Below the pieces are notes generated by a model. The model was given only the letters and a program-made list of their open reading frames with translations, had not been told where the DNA came from and searched no databases. From positions 1-35,555 of the forward strand of contig QWHO01000043.1 of NCBI GenBank assembly GCA_021404945.1: DNA of 35,555 bases, written 5' to 3'. The first letter of the stretch is position 1, and each line of letters begins with the position of its first letter. A program made the translations under genes and the position numbers. Positions 1 to 7,583 of this stretch are shown piece by piece. The DNA is from a bacterium CPR1 (GTDB taxonomy: Bacteria; Vulcanimicrobiota; Xenobia; Xenobiales; QWHO01).

Positions 1-353
1 TGGACTTCGAACCACTCCTCCGGCAGCGAAGGACTGAAGGCCAGGCGCCGACCCAAAGCCCGGAAGGTGACCACCAGCAGGCGAACCCTGGCGGTCCGTT
101 TCCTATGCTCGAAGCGCAGGTCGAGCAGATTCTCGTCGATCTCCGGACAGTAGCTGTAACGGGCCAGCTCTTCGTTGCGGTCCAGGCGGCCGAGGGCGTC
201 GAGGTGGCTGCGCAGATTTTGAATCAGGCGAGAGCGGGCCTGATGCAAGAGCCTGGAGCTCTCCTCGGGGCGAGCGAAAAAGAGGGGGCGAACGCGGTAT
301 TCTGGTTGTTTGCCGCCCTGACCTTGTATGTAGAGGGGGATCTCAAAGCGCAA
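1..353 (-). CDS. Hypothetical protein, N-terminal fragment (runs off left edge)
   Basis: The reading frame is open on the minus strand from a TTG codon at 353 to the window edge (about 117 residues visible). The preceding in-frame triplet is the stop of the CHAT gene at 360-362, so TTG at 351-353 is the earliest possible start. Translation starts LRFEIPLYIQGQGG and continues with PLFFARPEE, a helical stretch LLHQARSRLIQNLRSHLDAL, then ELARYSYCPEIDEN and VRLLVVTFRALGRRLAFSP. The fold looks mixed alpha/beta and cytoplasmic, with no signal peptide. It lies 6 nt behind the CHAT gene and is surely co-transcribed. I do not recognise the family with confidence. It could be the N-terminal domain of a larger protein such as an AAA+ ATPase, but no catalytic motif falls inside the window. 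Confidence 0.6.
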   Translation of the reverse strand, partial: MRFEIPLYIQGQGGKQPEYRVRPLFFARPEESSRLLHQARSRLIQNLRSHLDALGRLDRNEELARYSYCPEIDENLLDLRFEHRKRTARVRLLVVTFRALGRRLAFSPSLPEEWFEV

Positions 354-359
354 CGCGGG

Positions 360-3206
360 TCAGCGCCAGTCCCCCATCAGGGTAAAGGGGGCCCAGTAGA
401 AGGGATGGGCGTAGCGCGGCTGCTCGAGCAAGCTCACCTGAGCCTGGCGCAGGGCCTGTCCGCGCCCCTGTCCAGCTTTGAGTCCCTGATAGAAGGTCAG
501 CATCAACTCCCGAGTGGGCTGGTCGGCTACTTTCCACAGGCTGGCCACCAGGGTCGGGCTGCCCGCGTAGCTGAAGGCATCGGCCAGGCTGGCAAGCTCA
601 GTGCCGACCCCCGGGGTCTTCTCGGCCAGGGCGGTGGAGCAGGCCGACAGGGTGACCACCCGGACCCCTTCCAGGTCAAGTCCGGCAATCTCGCTGACGG
701 TGAGCCGGTCGGAATGCTTGCCGTTGGCCGCCACCAGCAGATAGCTCTGGAGTGGGTCACGGGTGTTCAGGATGCCGTGGGTCGCCAGGTGCACGTAGCC
801 GATGCCGGGAGCAAGGCTCTGGAGGCGCTCGGAAGTCGCCTCCGGGCCCACCCAGACCTTGCTTTCGGGGAACAGCTCTTTCAGGCTGACCACTTCCTGG
901 CGTGCGGCCAAAAGGCTGCCGTCGGGGTCGCCCAGGGCCAGCAGCGATCCGCCGCCTTCTCCGGGAGCCTGGTGCAATTGATCCAGGTCGCTGGCCTTGA
1001 CCAGGGTCACCACTTCCATGCTCTGGATCAGATAGCCCTGGCCATAGGGCAGGGCCTGGAAGGGAAAATAGCTGAGAGTCCCGGTGGGCACGAAGGCCAC
1101 CACTTTCTTCCCCTTCAGGTCCTCGGCCAGAGGGTCGAGGAACGAGCTCGAGAGAGACTTGAGGCAGGCGCTCAGAGCAGGGTCGTCCTCCAGCTTGAAG
1201 GGCGTCGTGCCATCGGCGCCGCGCGAGAAGGTGCTTACCTGCTGGCGAAACTGGGAAATCAGGCTGGTCAGCTCTTCGCCCTTGACATCCACTCGGCGCA
1301 CCTTGAGGGCCTCGCGGGTGGCCACGAACAGATAGAGATGGTCCTCGGAGGGGAACAGCTGCACCAGGATGGTGCCTTCGGGGAGCGACTTTTGCACCTT
1401 GGAGAAGGTCTTGGGCCGGACCTGGAGGCGGCCATAAGCCTGATCCTGGTCCTGGATCTGCTGGAGCACCCGGTAATAATCTTGTTTGGTGTCGGCCAGG
1501 CGCGAAACGCCTGAGCTGGCGTAATTGAGACTGGCGGCCTCCGTGGCCTGAAATCGGGTCTGGGCTTCGGTGGCGCGCAGCACCAGGGCCTCGGTCTTTT
1601 TCGAGCGCGGGGTCAGGTCCTGCATGCCGAACTGTGAGGCCGAGTTGAGCTGGCGATAGCGGTCGAGCGTGTCGGCTGCCTCCTCCCCCCGCCCCGACTC
1701 AAGTTGCAGGCGGGTCAAGAGCTCGTAGAGGTCGCGGGCGTCGCTGCGCAGACGCTGGGCTGTTTCGGCCCCCCCGCCGACCTCGACGATATAGGATTCC
1801 ACCAGTCCTACTGCTTTCTCGAGCGTGGCGATGGCCTCGGGGATGCTTTTCTGGTCGGCCAGCAGCTTCCCTTTGAGGGTCAGAGCGCGCACCAGGCCCG
1901 GGCGATAACCGATGCTCTCCAGGGAGGGCAGCATTTTCTGGAGCAGGCTCTGAGCCTGGCCCAGCCAGCCCTGGGGGCGGGTGGTGATCAAGGTGGCCAG
2001 GCGGTCGAAGTCGAGCTCGAGCTTGAGGGCCCGATTCTCGGAAGACTCCATGGCTTGCGAGGCTATGGTCATCTGGCGCTGGATCTCGGCCAGCTGCCCG
2101 GGGTTGGACTGGCCAGTCTTGAGATCGTCCACGAGCTGTCGCACGATCAGCTGGTGCATGCGAGCCTTGATGAAAGCCAGGTCGCCCTTGAGGAAGCTGA
2201 ATTCCGAGAGGAGAGGCAGGTTTTTCTTCAGGTCGTTCTCCATGGCGCTCAGCTCGTCGTACAGCCCGTCGACCTGCTCGGCCAGCTGGTAGCACTGCTT
2301 GAGCACTTCGGACTCGGCCTCGGGTCCGGCCATGAGGCTGGCCCGGCCGAGAAGCTCCAGCCCGTTGATGCCCGACTCCATGACGGCCACCGCGCCCTGC
2401 AGGTTCAGCTCTCGCAGAAACTCCACCGGCGGCTTGTCGGGCTGCTCATACAAGAACGTCTTCTGCAACTGGCCCAGGTCGGGCTCGAGCCAGGAGACCA
2501 TGCTCTCCAGCCCGTTGACGGCCAGGGCTTGCTGCCACCAGAAAACGATCGCCTCGGGCAACAATCGCGCCTCGATCAGGGAGTTGCGCTGATAATCCTG
2601 GTCGACCACCAGCCCCCGCAAGCTGCTCCAGGCCTGCTCGCGGGCGGCGTCGAGCTCGGCGCTCGAGGGAGGTTTGAGTCGGAAGCGTCGTTCGGCGTCC
2701 ATAGTCTCGAAGACGAACAGAGCGATTCGACCGGTTGCGCTGGTGTTGGCTCGAGCCAGCATCAGGGCTCGAGGCAGGTGCTCTTGCAGAACCCCGGGTC
2801 GGCCCGAGGTTCGGGCGGCTTGCAGCAAGATCAGGGTCAGGCTCAGCTCGCGGTCGGCCCGACCGGCCTTGCGGGCTCGCTGGATGGCTCTGGGACCGTC
2901 CGTCAGAACCTTGTCGAACCGGCCCTGTCCCAGGGCTTCGATCAGCGGGGCCAGAGCCAGCTCGCCACGCAACAGGTCCCACCCTTCGGGCACGCCAGTG
3001 CGGGCCAGGCGCGTCTGGTTGACGGTGATCAGCTGCTCGGCGGCTCGAAAGCTGCCCAGTCTCAGGCTAATGAAGGTCAAAGAGGTGAGCATCTCGCTCA
3101 CTTCCTTGGGGGAGTGCTTGGACTCCATCTCGTCCCAGCTTGCCTGGGCCCACGCGGGGGCCAGCAGAGCCAGGGTCAGAGAGAGGCGGAACAGGGCCTT
3201 GCGCAT
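360..3206 (-). CDS. Exported TPR-rich CHAT-domain protein
   Basis: This 948-residue protein has a clear N-terminal signal peptide (basic MRKALFR, a hydrophobic core, then AWAQAS near residue 23), so it should act outside the cytoplasm. Residues about 30-560 are helical and leucine/alanine-rich, as in degenerate TPR arrays. Residues about 610-948 are a CHAT (caspase HetF associated with TPRs) domain, a clan CD cysteine peptidase fold. The catalytic pair is visible: His810 in HLATHG and Cys856 in LSACST. Downstream comes the typical VASLWKVAD and FYWAPFTLMG ending. TPR-CHAT proteins of this layout are common in Cyanobacteria and other large-genome bacteria, and most have no known substrate. The gene is near the end of the minus-strand operon, 78 nt after the small membrane protein and directly before the truncated gene at 353. 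Assignment to CHAT is firm. Target and role are unknown. Confidence 0.9.
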   Translation of the reverse strand: MRKALFRLSLTLALLAPAWAQASWDEMESKHSPKEVSEMLTSLTFISLRLGSFRAAEQLITVNQTRLARTGVPEGWDLLRGELALAPLIEALGQGRFDKVLTDGPRAIQRARKAGRADRELSLTLILLQAARTSGRPGVLQEHLPRALMLARANTSATGRIALFVFETMDAERRFRLKPPSSAELDAAREQAWSSLRGLVVDQDYQRNSLIEARLLPEAIVFWWQQALAVNGLESMVSWLEPDLGQLQKTFLYEQPDKPPVEFLRELNLQGAVAVMESGINGLELLGRASLMAGPEAESEVLKQCYQLAEQVDGLYDELSAMENDLKKNLPLLSEFSFLKGDLAFIKARMHQLIVRQLVDDLKTGQSNPGQLAEIQRQMTIASQAMESSENRALKLELDFDRLATLITTRPQGWLGQAQSLLQKMLPSLESIGYRPGLVRALTLKGKLLADQKSIPEAIATLEKAVGLVESYIVEVGGGAETAQRLRSDARDLYELLTRLQLESGRGEEAADTLDRYRQLNSASQFGMQDLTPRSKKTEALVLRATEAQTRFQATEAASLNYASSGVSRLADTKQDYYRVLQQIQDQDQAYGRLQVRPKTFSKVQKSLPEGTILVQLFPSEDHLYLFVATREALKVRRVDVKGEELTSLISQFRQQVSTFSRGADGTTPFKLEDDPALSACLKSLSSSFLDPLAEDLKGKKVVAFVPTGTLSYFPFQALPYGQGYLIQSMEVVTLVKASDLDQLHQAPGEGGGSLLALGDPDGSLLAARQEVVSLKELFPESKVWVGPEATSERLQSLAPGIGYVHLATHGILNTRDPLQSYLLVAANGKHSDRLTVSEIAGLDLEGVRVVTLSACSTALAEKTPGVGTELASLADAFSYAGSPTLVASLWKVADQPTRELMLTFYQGLKAGQGRGQALRQAQVSLLEQPRYAHPFYWAPFTLMGDWR

Positions 3207-3284
3207 GAGACTGCATTCGCAGCTCCGGGGCGGCTCTCCCCTCGGATTTCTGGAGATTCTACATCCGCTCGTGGCCCCCGTTCG

Positions 3285-3728
3285 TCATGCGGGAGTTTCG
3301 TCGGAGCCTCTTGCTGAGCGGGATCGACCTCGCCGAAGATTGGCCAGGGCTGCGGTGTACAGACAGGCCATCGACACCAGGAAGGCTCCGCCCCAGAAGG
3401 AGATCGGAAGCAGGTAGGCATCGTTGGACCCGTCGGTGACGATCAGGTAAACCCATTCGTCCAGAGCCAGTGACAATCCGCAGCCGAAGATCAGGCAGGC
3501 CAGGTCCGTGGCCCGGGAGCGGTGGCTCCAGAGAATCAGGGGAACTCCACTTCCCACGACCAGCAGCAACCCGGTGTAGAGGTGGTGGATATTGTAGCCG
3601 GCCAGGTTGAAGTCGGCATCGGGTGAGATCCCCATCATCACCCGGATGACGACGAAGGTGCAGAGCATGCTGGCCACCAACAGCCTGGCTCGGTGAGGGG
3701 TTTGAGCACCCCCGGCGGCAGAATCCAT
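3285..3728 (-). CDS. Small integral membrane protein of unknown function
   Basis: This is about 147 residues from the ATG at 3728. A longer TTG start at 3812 would overlap the response regulator and adds a proline-rich tail of poor quality, so I prefer the ATG. Four hydrophobic segments are visible: LLVASMLCTFVVIRVMMG, YTGLLLVVGSGVPLILW, ACLIFGCGLSLALDEWVYLIV and FWGGAFLVSMACLYTAAL. Between and within them are polar residues likely to be functional: a His pair in YNIHHLYTG and Asp-Glu in LALDEW. The C-terminus is basic (RRGRSRSARG), consistent with a cytoplasmic end. It follows the response regulator by 34 nt. I do not recognise the family. The His-His and Asp-Glu pairs in membrane segments are the only clue and could bind a metal or protons. 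Confidence 0.7.
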   Translation of the reverse strand: MDSAAGGAQTPHRARLLVASMLCTFVVIRVMMGISPDADFNLAGYNIHHLYTGLLLVVGSGVPLILWSHRSRATDLACLIFGCGLSLALDEWVYLIVTDGSNDAYLLPISFWGGAFLVSMACLYTAALANLRRGRSRSARGSDETPA

Positions 3729-3762
3729 TGGACGAGGTTCGGGGTCAGCGGGCGCGGGCCTC

Positions 3763-4146
3763 TCAGGTTCCCAGGGGGGCCCAGCGCAGCAATTCGCTCT
3801 TGACCGGGTCAAGCGAGGCCGTCTTCTGCACGTGGGCGTCCATGCCGGCGGCCAGACATTCGTCGCGATTGCACAGGCAGGTGTAGCCGATGATGGGCGT
3901 TCTTCGAGAGCCGTTCTCGAGTGCGCGAATGAGCAGGGTGGCTTGCAGGCCGTCCATGATGGGCATCTGGCAATCCATTACAACCGCGTCATAGCGCGAT
4001 ACCTGAAAGGCCTCCACGGCTTCCTGACCGTTGCTGGCTGTGACCACCGCGTAGCCCAGGGCGGTCAGCGCGCTCTGCAGCATTCGCCGGTTCATCGGTT
4101 GATCGTCCACCAGCAAAATACAGGGAGGGGGCCCCTGGTTGTCCAT
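3763..4146 (-). CDS. Single-domain response regulator (receiver only)
   Basis: This is a 127-residue stand-alone CheY-like receiver with no output domain. The key residues are present: acidic pair Asp14-Asp15 (LLVDDQ), phospho-acceptor Asp58 in VVMDCQMPIMDG, Thr89 in IIGYTCL and Lys108 in HVQKT. The Lys is followed by Thr rather than the usual Pro. The region after Thr89 is odd: CLCNRDEC has three cysteines in a short span, unusual for a receiver and possibly able to form a disulfide or bind a metal. A good ribosome binding site (AAAGGAG) precedes the ATG at 4146. The gene lies inside the 3' extension of nadE (158-nt overlap). That argues that the nadE stop codon has been lost rather than that this gene is false. 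The kinase partner is not in the window. Confidence 0.9.
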   Translation of the reverse strand: MDNQGPPPCILLVDDQPMNRRMLQSALTALGYAVVTASNGQEAVEAFQVSRYDAVVMDCQMPIMDGLQATLLIRALENGSRRTPIIGYTCLCNRDECLAAGMDAHVQKTASLDPVKSELLRWAPLGT

Positions 4147-5665
4147 CCTGGCTCCTTTCCAAAGCAGCCCCCGTACGCTCCTTATGGTAGCAAAAATCCT
4201 CAGGCGGGTAAATCATTCTTGCGGTCACCGGTATGAATCTACCGGTGCCGAAAGCCTTCTCGCTGACCTTCAGCCCGATGGGCCCCTGGCGCCGTTTATG
4301 CTCTGAACGGGCCAGCTCGGGTGACCAGGCCTGCTTCTGCACCAGCTCTTCGAGGTGAGGAGCAAGATCGGGGTAATCAAAGGGGTCGATCTGGCCTTCG
4401 CAAAGCTCGGCACTGGGAGGTCGAGAGAGGATGAGCTCGGGGATCTCGGGATAGAGTCGGGCCAGCTGGTAAACTTGAGGCTTGGTCAGGTCGTTGAGGG
4501 GACCCAGCGTCCCGCAGAGGTCTCCGTACAGGGTGCCATAGCCGAGCGTGAGCTCAGTTTTGTTGCTGGTGTTGAGCAGCAGTCCGGAGATCTGATTGAC
4601 CCTGGCCATCAAGACCACCATGCGCAGGCGGGCCTGCAGGTTCTCGGCCGCTGTCCCGGTCACCCCCAGCAGATGCCGGGCCGGCTCGTAGACAGGCTCC
4701 AGGGGAACCACCTCGAGCGCAATTTTGAGCTTCCCGGCCAGCTCGGCCGCGCTCTCGGTGGAGCGGGGGTCAGTGTGGCGCGAGGGGAGCGCCAGGGCGC
4801 GGACCCGACCCGAGCCTAGAGCCTCTGCGGCCAGGCAGGCGACCAGGGCCGAGTCGATACCTCCGGAGAGACCCAGCACGGCGTGCCGTAAACCGTTCTT
4901 GGCAAAGAATCCCCGGATGCCCAGTACCAGGGCGCGCCGCAGCTCTTCGCTCTGATTCAGCTCTTGGAACCGAGCCACGGGGAAGTCGACCTCCTCCTCG
5001 AAGCGCGCCAGTGCGCCCAGCAGGTTGCCGGCCCGGTCCAGGGCAAAGCTGCCGCCATCGAAGATCAGCTCGTCCTGGGCCCCCACCGCGTTGCAATAGT
5101 AGACGCTTTTGCCTGTCCGGCGAGCTGCTTGCAGGCGCCGGGGCAGGATGCCCGCTCGATAGGGCGAGGCGTTGAGAGCGATCACCAGAGTGGAGTCGGT
5201 GCTTGGCAACTCGCCCCAGAGGTCCTCGCAGATACGCAGCTCGAAGGGCGGTAGCCCTGGCAGGCTCAGAACCTCAGCCTGCTGGCCCGGAACGAACCAG
5301 CGATTTTCATGGAAGACATCCTGGCCGGGCAGGAGGCGCTTGGCCTGCACCGCGACCTGCCGACCCCGGTGAAGAACCACGGCGGCGTTGTGCAGGCCTT
5401 GCTGGCAGCGCAGGGGGGTTCCCACTACCAGCGGCGGGCCCTCACTGGTAGCTGCTTTCAGCAGCTCGAGGGTGCGCTCCACGGCGGGTAGAAAGCTGGG
5501 CTCGAAGAGCAGGTCGCGCGGCGGATAGCCGCTCAGGACCAGCTCGGGATAGACCACCAGGTCGGCCTGGAGGCGCTCGGCCCGGCGGTGGGCCGCCAGG
5601 ATCCGATCCAGGTTGCCGGCCAGGTCGCCGATGCGGCTGTCGATTTGAGCCAGGCAGATGTTCAT
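3989..5665 (-). CDS. nadE: Glutamine-dependent NAD(+) synthetase
   Basis: The enzyme makes NAD from deamido-NAD, ATP and glutamine. The N-terminal nitrilase-like amidohydrolase domain (residues 1 to about 240) has the Glu41/Lys109/Cys146 triad (YPELVLSG, AKRLLPG, RICEDLWGE). The C-terminal synthetase domain has the PP-loop SGGIDS at 267-272 and the typical ending RRQGPIGLKVSEKAFGTGR. Family members normally stop about 10 residues after that motif. Here the frame continues for roughly 70 more low-quality residues and overlaps the response regulator by 158 nt. That suggests a lost stop codon or a small indel near 4200. The start ATG at 5665 overlaps the stop of the upstream gene by 4 nt, so the genes are translationally coupled. 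Function is firm. Only the true C-terminus is in doubt. Confidence 0.93.
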   Translation of the reverse strand: MNICLAQIDSRIGDLAGNLDRILAAHRRAERLQADLVVYPELVLSGYPPRDLLFEPSFLPAVERTLELLKAATSEGPPLVVGTPLRCQQGLHNAAVVLHRGRQVAVQAKRLLPGQDVFHENRWFVPGQQAEVLSLPGLPPFELRICEDLWGELPSTDSTLVIALNASPYRAGILPRRLQAARRTGKSVYYCNAVGAQDELIFDGGSFALDRAGNLLGALARFEEEVDFPVARFQELNQSEELRRALVLGIRGFFAKNGLRHAVLGLSGGIDSALVACLAAEALGSGRVRALALPSRHTDPRSTESAAELAGKLKIALEVVPLEPVYEPARHLLGVTGTAAENLQARLRMVVLMARVNQISGLLLNTSNKTELTLGYGTLYGDLCGTLGPLNDLTKPQVYQLARLYPEIPELILSRPPSAELCEGQIDPFDYPDLAPHLEELVQKQAWSPELARSEHKRRQGPIGLKVSEKAFGTGRFIPVTARMIYPPEDFCYHKERTGAALERSQDGQPGAPSLYFAGGRSTDEPANAAERADRPGLRGGHSQQRSGSRGGLSGIAL

Positions 5666-6558
5666 GCCGCCAGCACCTCTCCACCCACGGCCTCAAGGAG
5701 GTTCAGGGCCGAGAGCACCGTGTGGCCGCGCAAACACACCTCATCGCCCAGCATGAAGGTGCGATAGCCCAGCAGCAAAAGGTGCGCGGCATCGCCCAGG
5801 TCGGCCGCTTCGGGCACCTCGCAGCGAGCCAGTGAGCCGAACAGCCGGCTGGCCACGATGGCCCGCGGATCGGCCTGAAGCACCTGGCGCAGGGCTCCCA
5901 GCACGCGATGGGGACGGACCACCTCGACGTAGAGATCGCCTCGAGCGGCCATCAGGCGGCCGTGTCCCGGGCCATGGCGGCGGGCGAACTCAAGTCCACG
6001 CTGGGACTCGATTTTGCAAACCACCTCGGCTCCTGGGAGGAGACGGCGCACCTCGGCCACATCCTCGGGTCGCTCGGTGAAGCTCAGCATGACCTGGCTC
6101 ATTCCCAGCTCCCGCATCGCCTCGAGGTAGGCGCGGTCGGTCTCGGTCAAAGTGCCTTCCACAGTCAGGTCGGGGGCGACCAGGTTGACCGATTCACCCG
6201 GTCCGATCAGCCGGCGAGGGCCATCCTCGAGGATCAAGCGGTCTCCTTCGGCAGCCACGACCCGGGCCATCTCGCGCCCATCCGAGAAGAAGGCCGTGGC
6301 CGGAGCCGAGAACTGCACCCGGTGGCTGACCCGGACCTCGGTGAAGGGCGGGATGGCCGCGCCCACCACCCGAAGCTGGCGGGACTTGAGGTCCACCCAG
6401 ATCGGCTTGCCGCAATTTGCCAGCCGGCGCAGGATGGGCCGCAGGTCGCCCTGGACTGGCATCACGGTGTTGAGCCGCAAGCCCTGAACCAGGGGGTGGG
6501 CGGCCACCTCTTCGAGGAAGGTGGCATAGGGAGGAACCGTGACGATGGCGCCGATCAT
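5662..6558 (-). CDS. Pyruvate-kinase-like TIM-barrel protein (short form)
   Basis: This 298-residue protein resembles the A/B core of pyruvate kinase without its C-terminal domain; true pyruvate kinases are about 470 residues. The active-site signature is kept: Lys182 and Glu184 in CKIESQRGL (compare KIEN) and Asp208 in AARGDLYVE (compare ARGDLG), the Lys and Mg ligands of the family. The segment around 85-130 looks like the inserted beta-barrel B domain, and APDLTVEGTLTETD then leads into VMLSFTERPEDV like the ASF segment. The N-terminal phosphate/K+ site motifs are missing or changed, so the substrate may not be ordinary PEP/ADP. The ATG at 6558 is 2 nt after the stop of the VWA gene. Longer starts run into that gene. 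It could act on a phosphoenolpyruvate- or pyruvate-type substrate. The exact reaction is unknown. Confidence 0.75.
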   Translation of the reverse strand: MIGAIVTVPPYATFLEEVAAHPLVQGLRLNTVMPVQGDLRPILRRLANCGKPIWVDLKSRQLRVVGAAIPPFTEVRVSHRVQFSAPATAFFSDGREMARVVAAEGDRLILEDGPRRLIGPGESVNLVAPDLTVEGTLTETDRAYLEAMRELGMSQVMLSFTERPEDVAEVRRLLPGAEVVCKIESQRGLEFARRHGPGHGRLMAARGDLYVEVVRPHRVLGALRQVLQADPRAIVASRLFGSLARCEVPEAADLGDAAHLLLLGYRTFMLGDEVCLRGHTVLSALNLLEAVGGEVLAA

Positions 6559-6560
6559 GC

Positions 6561-7475
6561 TCACCCCGCCCGGCGCGTCGTGCGCCCCCGGCGACGGGTC
6601 AGGGCGACCTCCAGGCCGCGGTCGACCCGGGCCACGGTGCCACTCGACTGGCGGGCAGCCAGGTTGGCCTGGAAGTCGGCGTAGCATCCCCAATGACGGG
6701 CGATCAGGCCCATCGCATAGTCCACCGCGCGCTTCTCATCGTCGATGTGGAGAATGTGCTGCTCTCCCACAGCCTGGCTCCACTGTTGGTCGACGTGGTC
6801 GCCCGGGCGGCCCGGCCGGCGCAGAAACCAGGCGTTGTAGCGGGTGGCCAGGGCCCTCCATTCGGTCAGCGCATCGCTGTCCTGGGCGGGACGGTCGCCG
6901 ATCACGTCGCGCACTTGAGTCTTCTTGACCTTGGGATGCATGGGCGCGTCCCCGAACACGATCAAGAAGGGCTTTTCCTCGGTGGGGGCCAGGGTGACGT
7001 GGTGATTGACCCACCAGGCGAAGAGCTCATAGCTCTCCGGCTCGTCGCCCCCCCCGCCCTCGCCGTAGATGGCCTTGAGCTGAGTTTCCAGGTTGAAGCC
7101 TCGCGAGAAGCTGGTCACCTGCAGGGGCCAGCGGTCGCAGTGGGCGTCGCCGATGGCCGCAAAGCAGATCTCGAGATCGGGGCGATACTGGGAGAGTGTG
7201 TTGTAGAGGAGCGGCAGGCGGTCAAAGATCTCGGCCGGCCAGTGGGCCATCGAGCCGGTCACGTCCACGGCCACGATCAGGGGGTTCTTGGAAGTCGATT
7301 GCAGGCTCCTGGCCGGGCTGGTCAGGGCCTCATCGGGACGGTGGACTGCGTAGGTGCGCGGCCCCGCGGCGGCGGCTGCGCGTGCTTCGCGGGCGCGAGC
7401 ACCGGAGCGAGCCGAGTCGAAACGGTAGGCCCCGGGTCGGGCCCAGTCTTCCATCGAGTCATCCCAGCTGTACAT
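6561..7475 (-). CDS. VWA-domain protein
   Basis: This is a 304-residue cytoplasmic protein with no signal peptide. Residues about 64-235 are a von Willebrand factor A domain with a MIDAS metal site: Asp71-x-Thr-x-Ser75 in AVDVTGSM, a likely third ligand in the GGGGDEPESY loop, and the strand PFLIVFGDAPMHP. The N-terminus is alanine/arginine-rich and low in complexity, and the C-terminus is basic (RRRGRTTRRAG). It is the first gene of the minus-strand operon. A strong ribosome binding site (AAAGGAG) and an AT-rich promoter region lie upstream. Free-standing VWA proteins often act as metal-dependent adaptors, for example with MoxR ATPases, but no MoxR gene is in the window. The partner is unknown. 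Confidence 0.8.
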   Translation of the reverse strand: MYSWDDSMEDWARPGAYRFDSARSGARAREARAAAAAGPRTYAVHRPDEALTSPARSLQSTSKNPLIVAVDVTGSMAHWPAEIFDRLPLLYNTLSQYRPDLEICFAAIGDAHCDRWPLQVTSFSRGFNLETQLKAIYGEGGGGDEPESYELFAWWVNHHVTLAPTEEKPFLIVFGDAPMHPKVKKTQVRDVIGDRPAQDSDALTEWRALATRYNAWFLRRPGRPGDHVDQQWSQAVGEQHILHIDDEKRAVDYAMGLIARHWGCYADFQANLAARQSSGTVARVDRGLEVALTRRRGRTTRRAG

Positions 7476-7490
7476 CGGTGAGGTGTCTCC

Positions 7491-7538
7491 TTTACACTTT
7501 ATAATTATACTCTATACGAGCATAATTGGTTTTGTCAA
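7491..7538. promoter_or_regulatory. Divergent promoter region between the VWA operon and the LLM gene
   Basis: The 108-nt gap between the two divergent genes is markedly AT-rich in an otherwise GC-rich window. On the minus strand a perfect TATAAT lies at 7509-7504, about 29 nt before the VWA start, and TTGACA lies at 7538-7533. The spacing between these two is 23 nt. A better-spaced -10 is TATAGA (16-nt spacer from TTGACA). On the plus strand TTTACA at 7491-7496 and TATACG at 7513-7518 (16-nt spacer) could serve the LLM gene. These are motif matches only. Confidence 0.45.
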
Positions 7539-7583
7539 GAAGGCAAAGGACAACAACTTGACCGGGTCCAAAGTTGGGATCTC

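Noticed and set aside
105-3317. Long plus-strand open frames opposite the CHAT gene (469 and 537 residues)
   Set aside because: They are antisense shadows in high-GC DNA: low-complexity Gly/Gln/His/Leu-rich sequence without motifs, while the minus strand encodes a clear CHAT protein.
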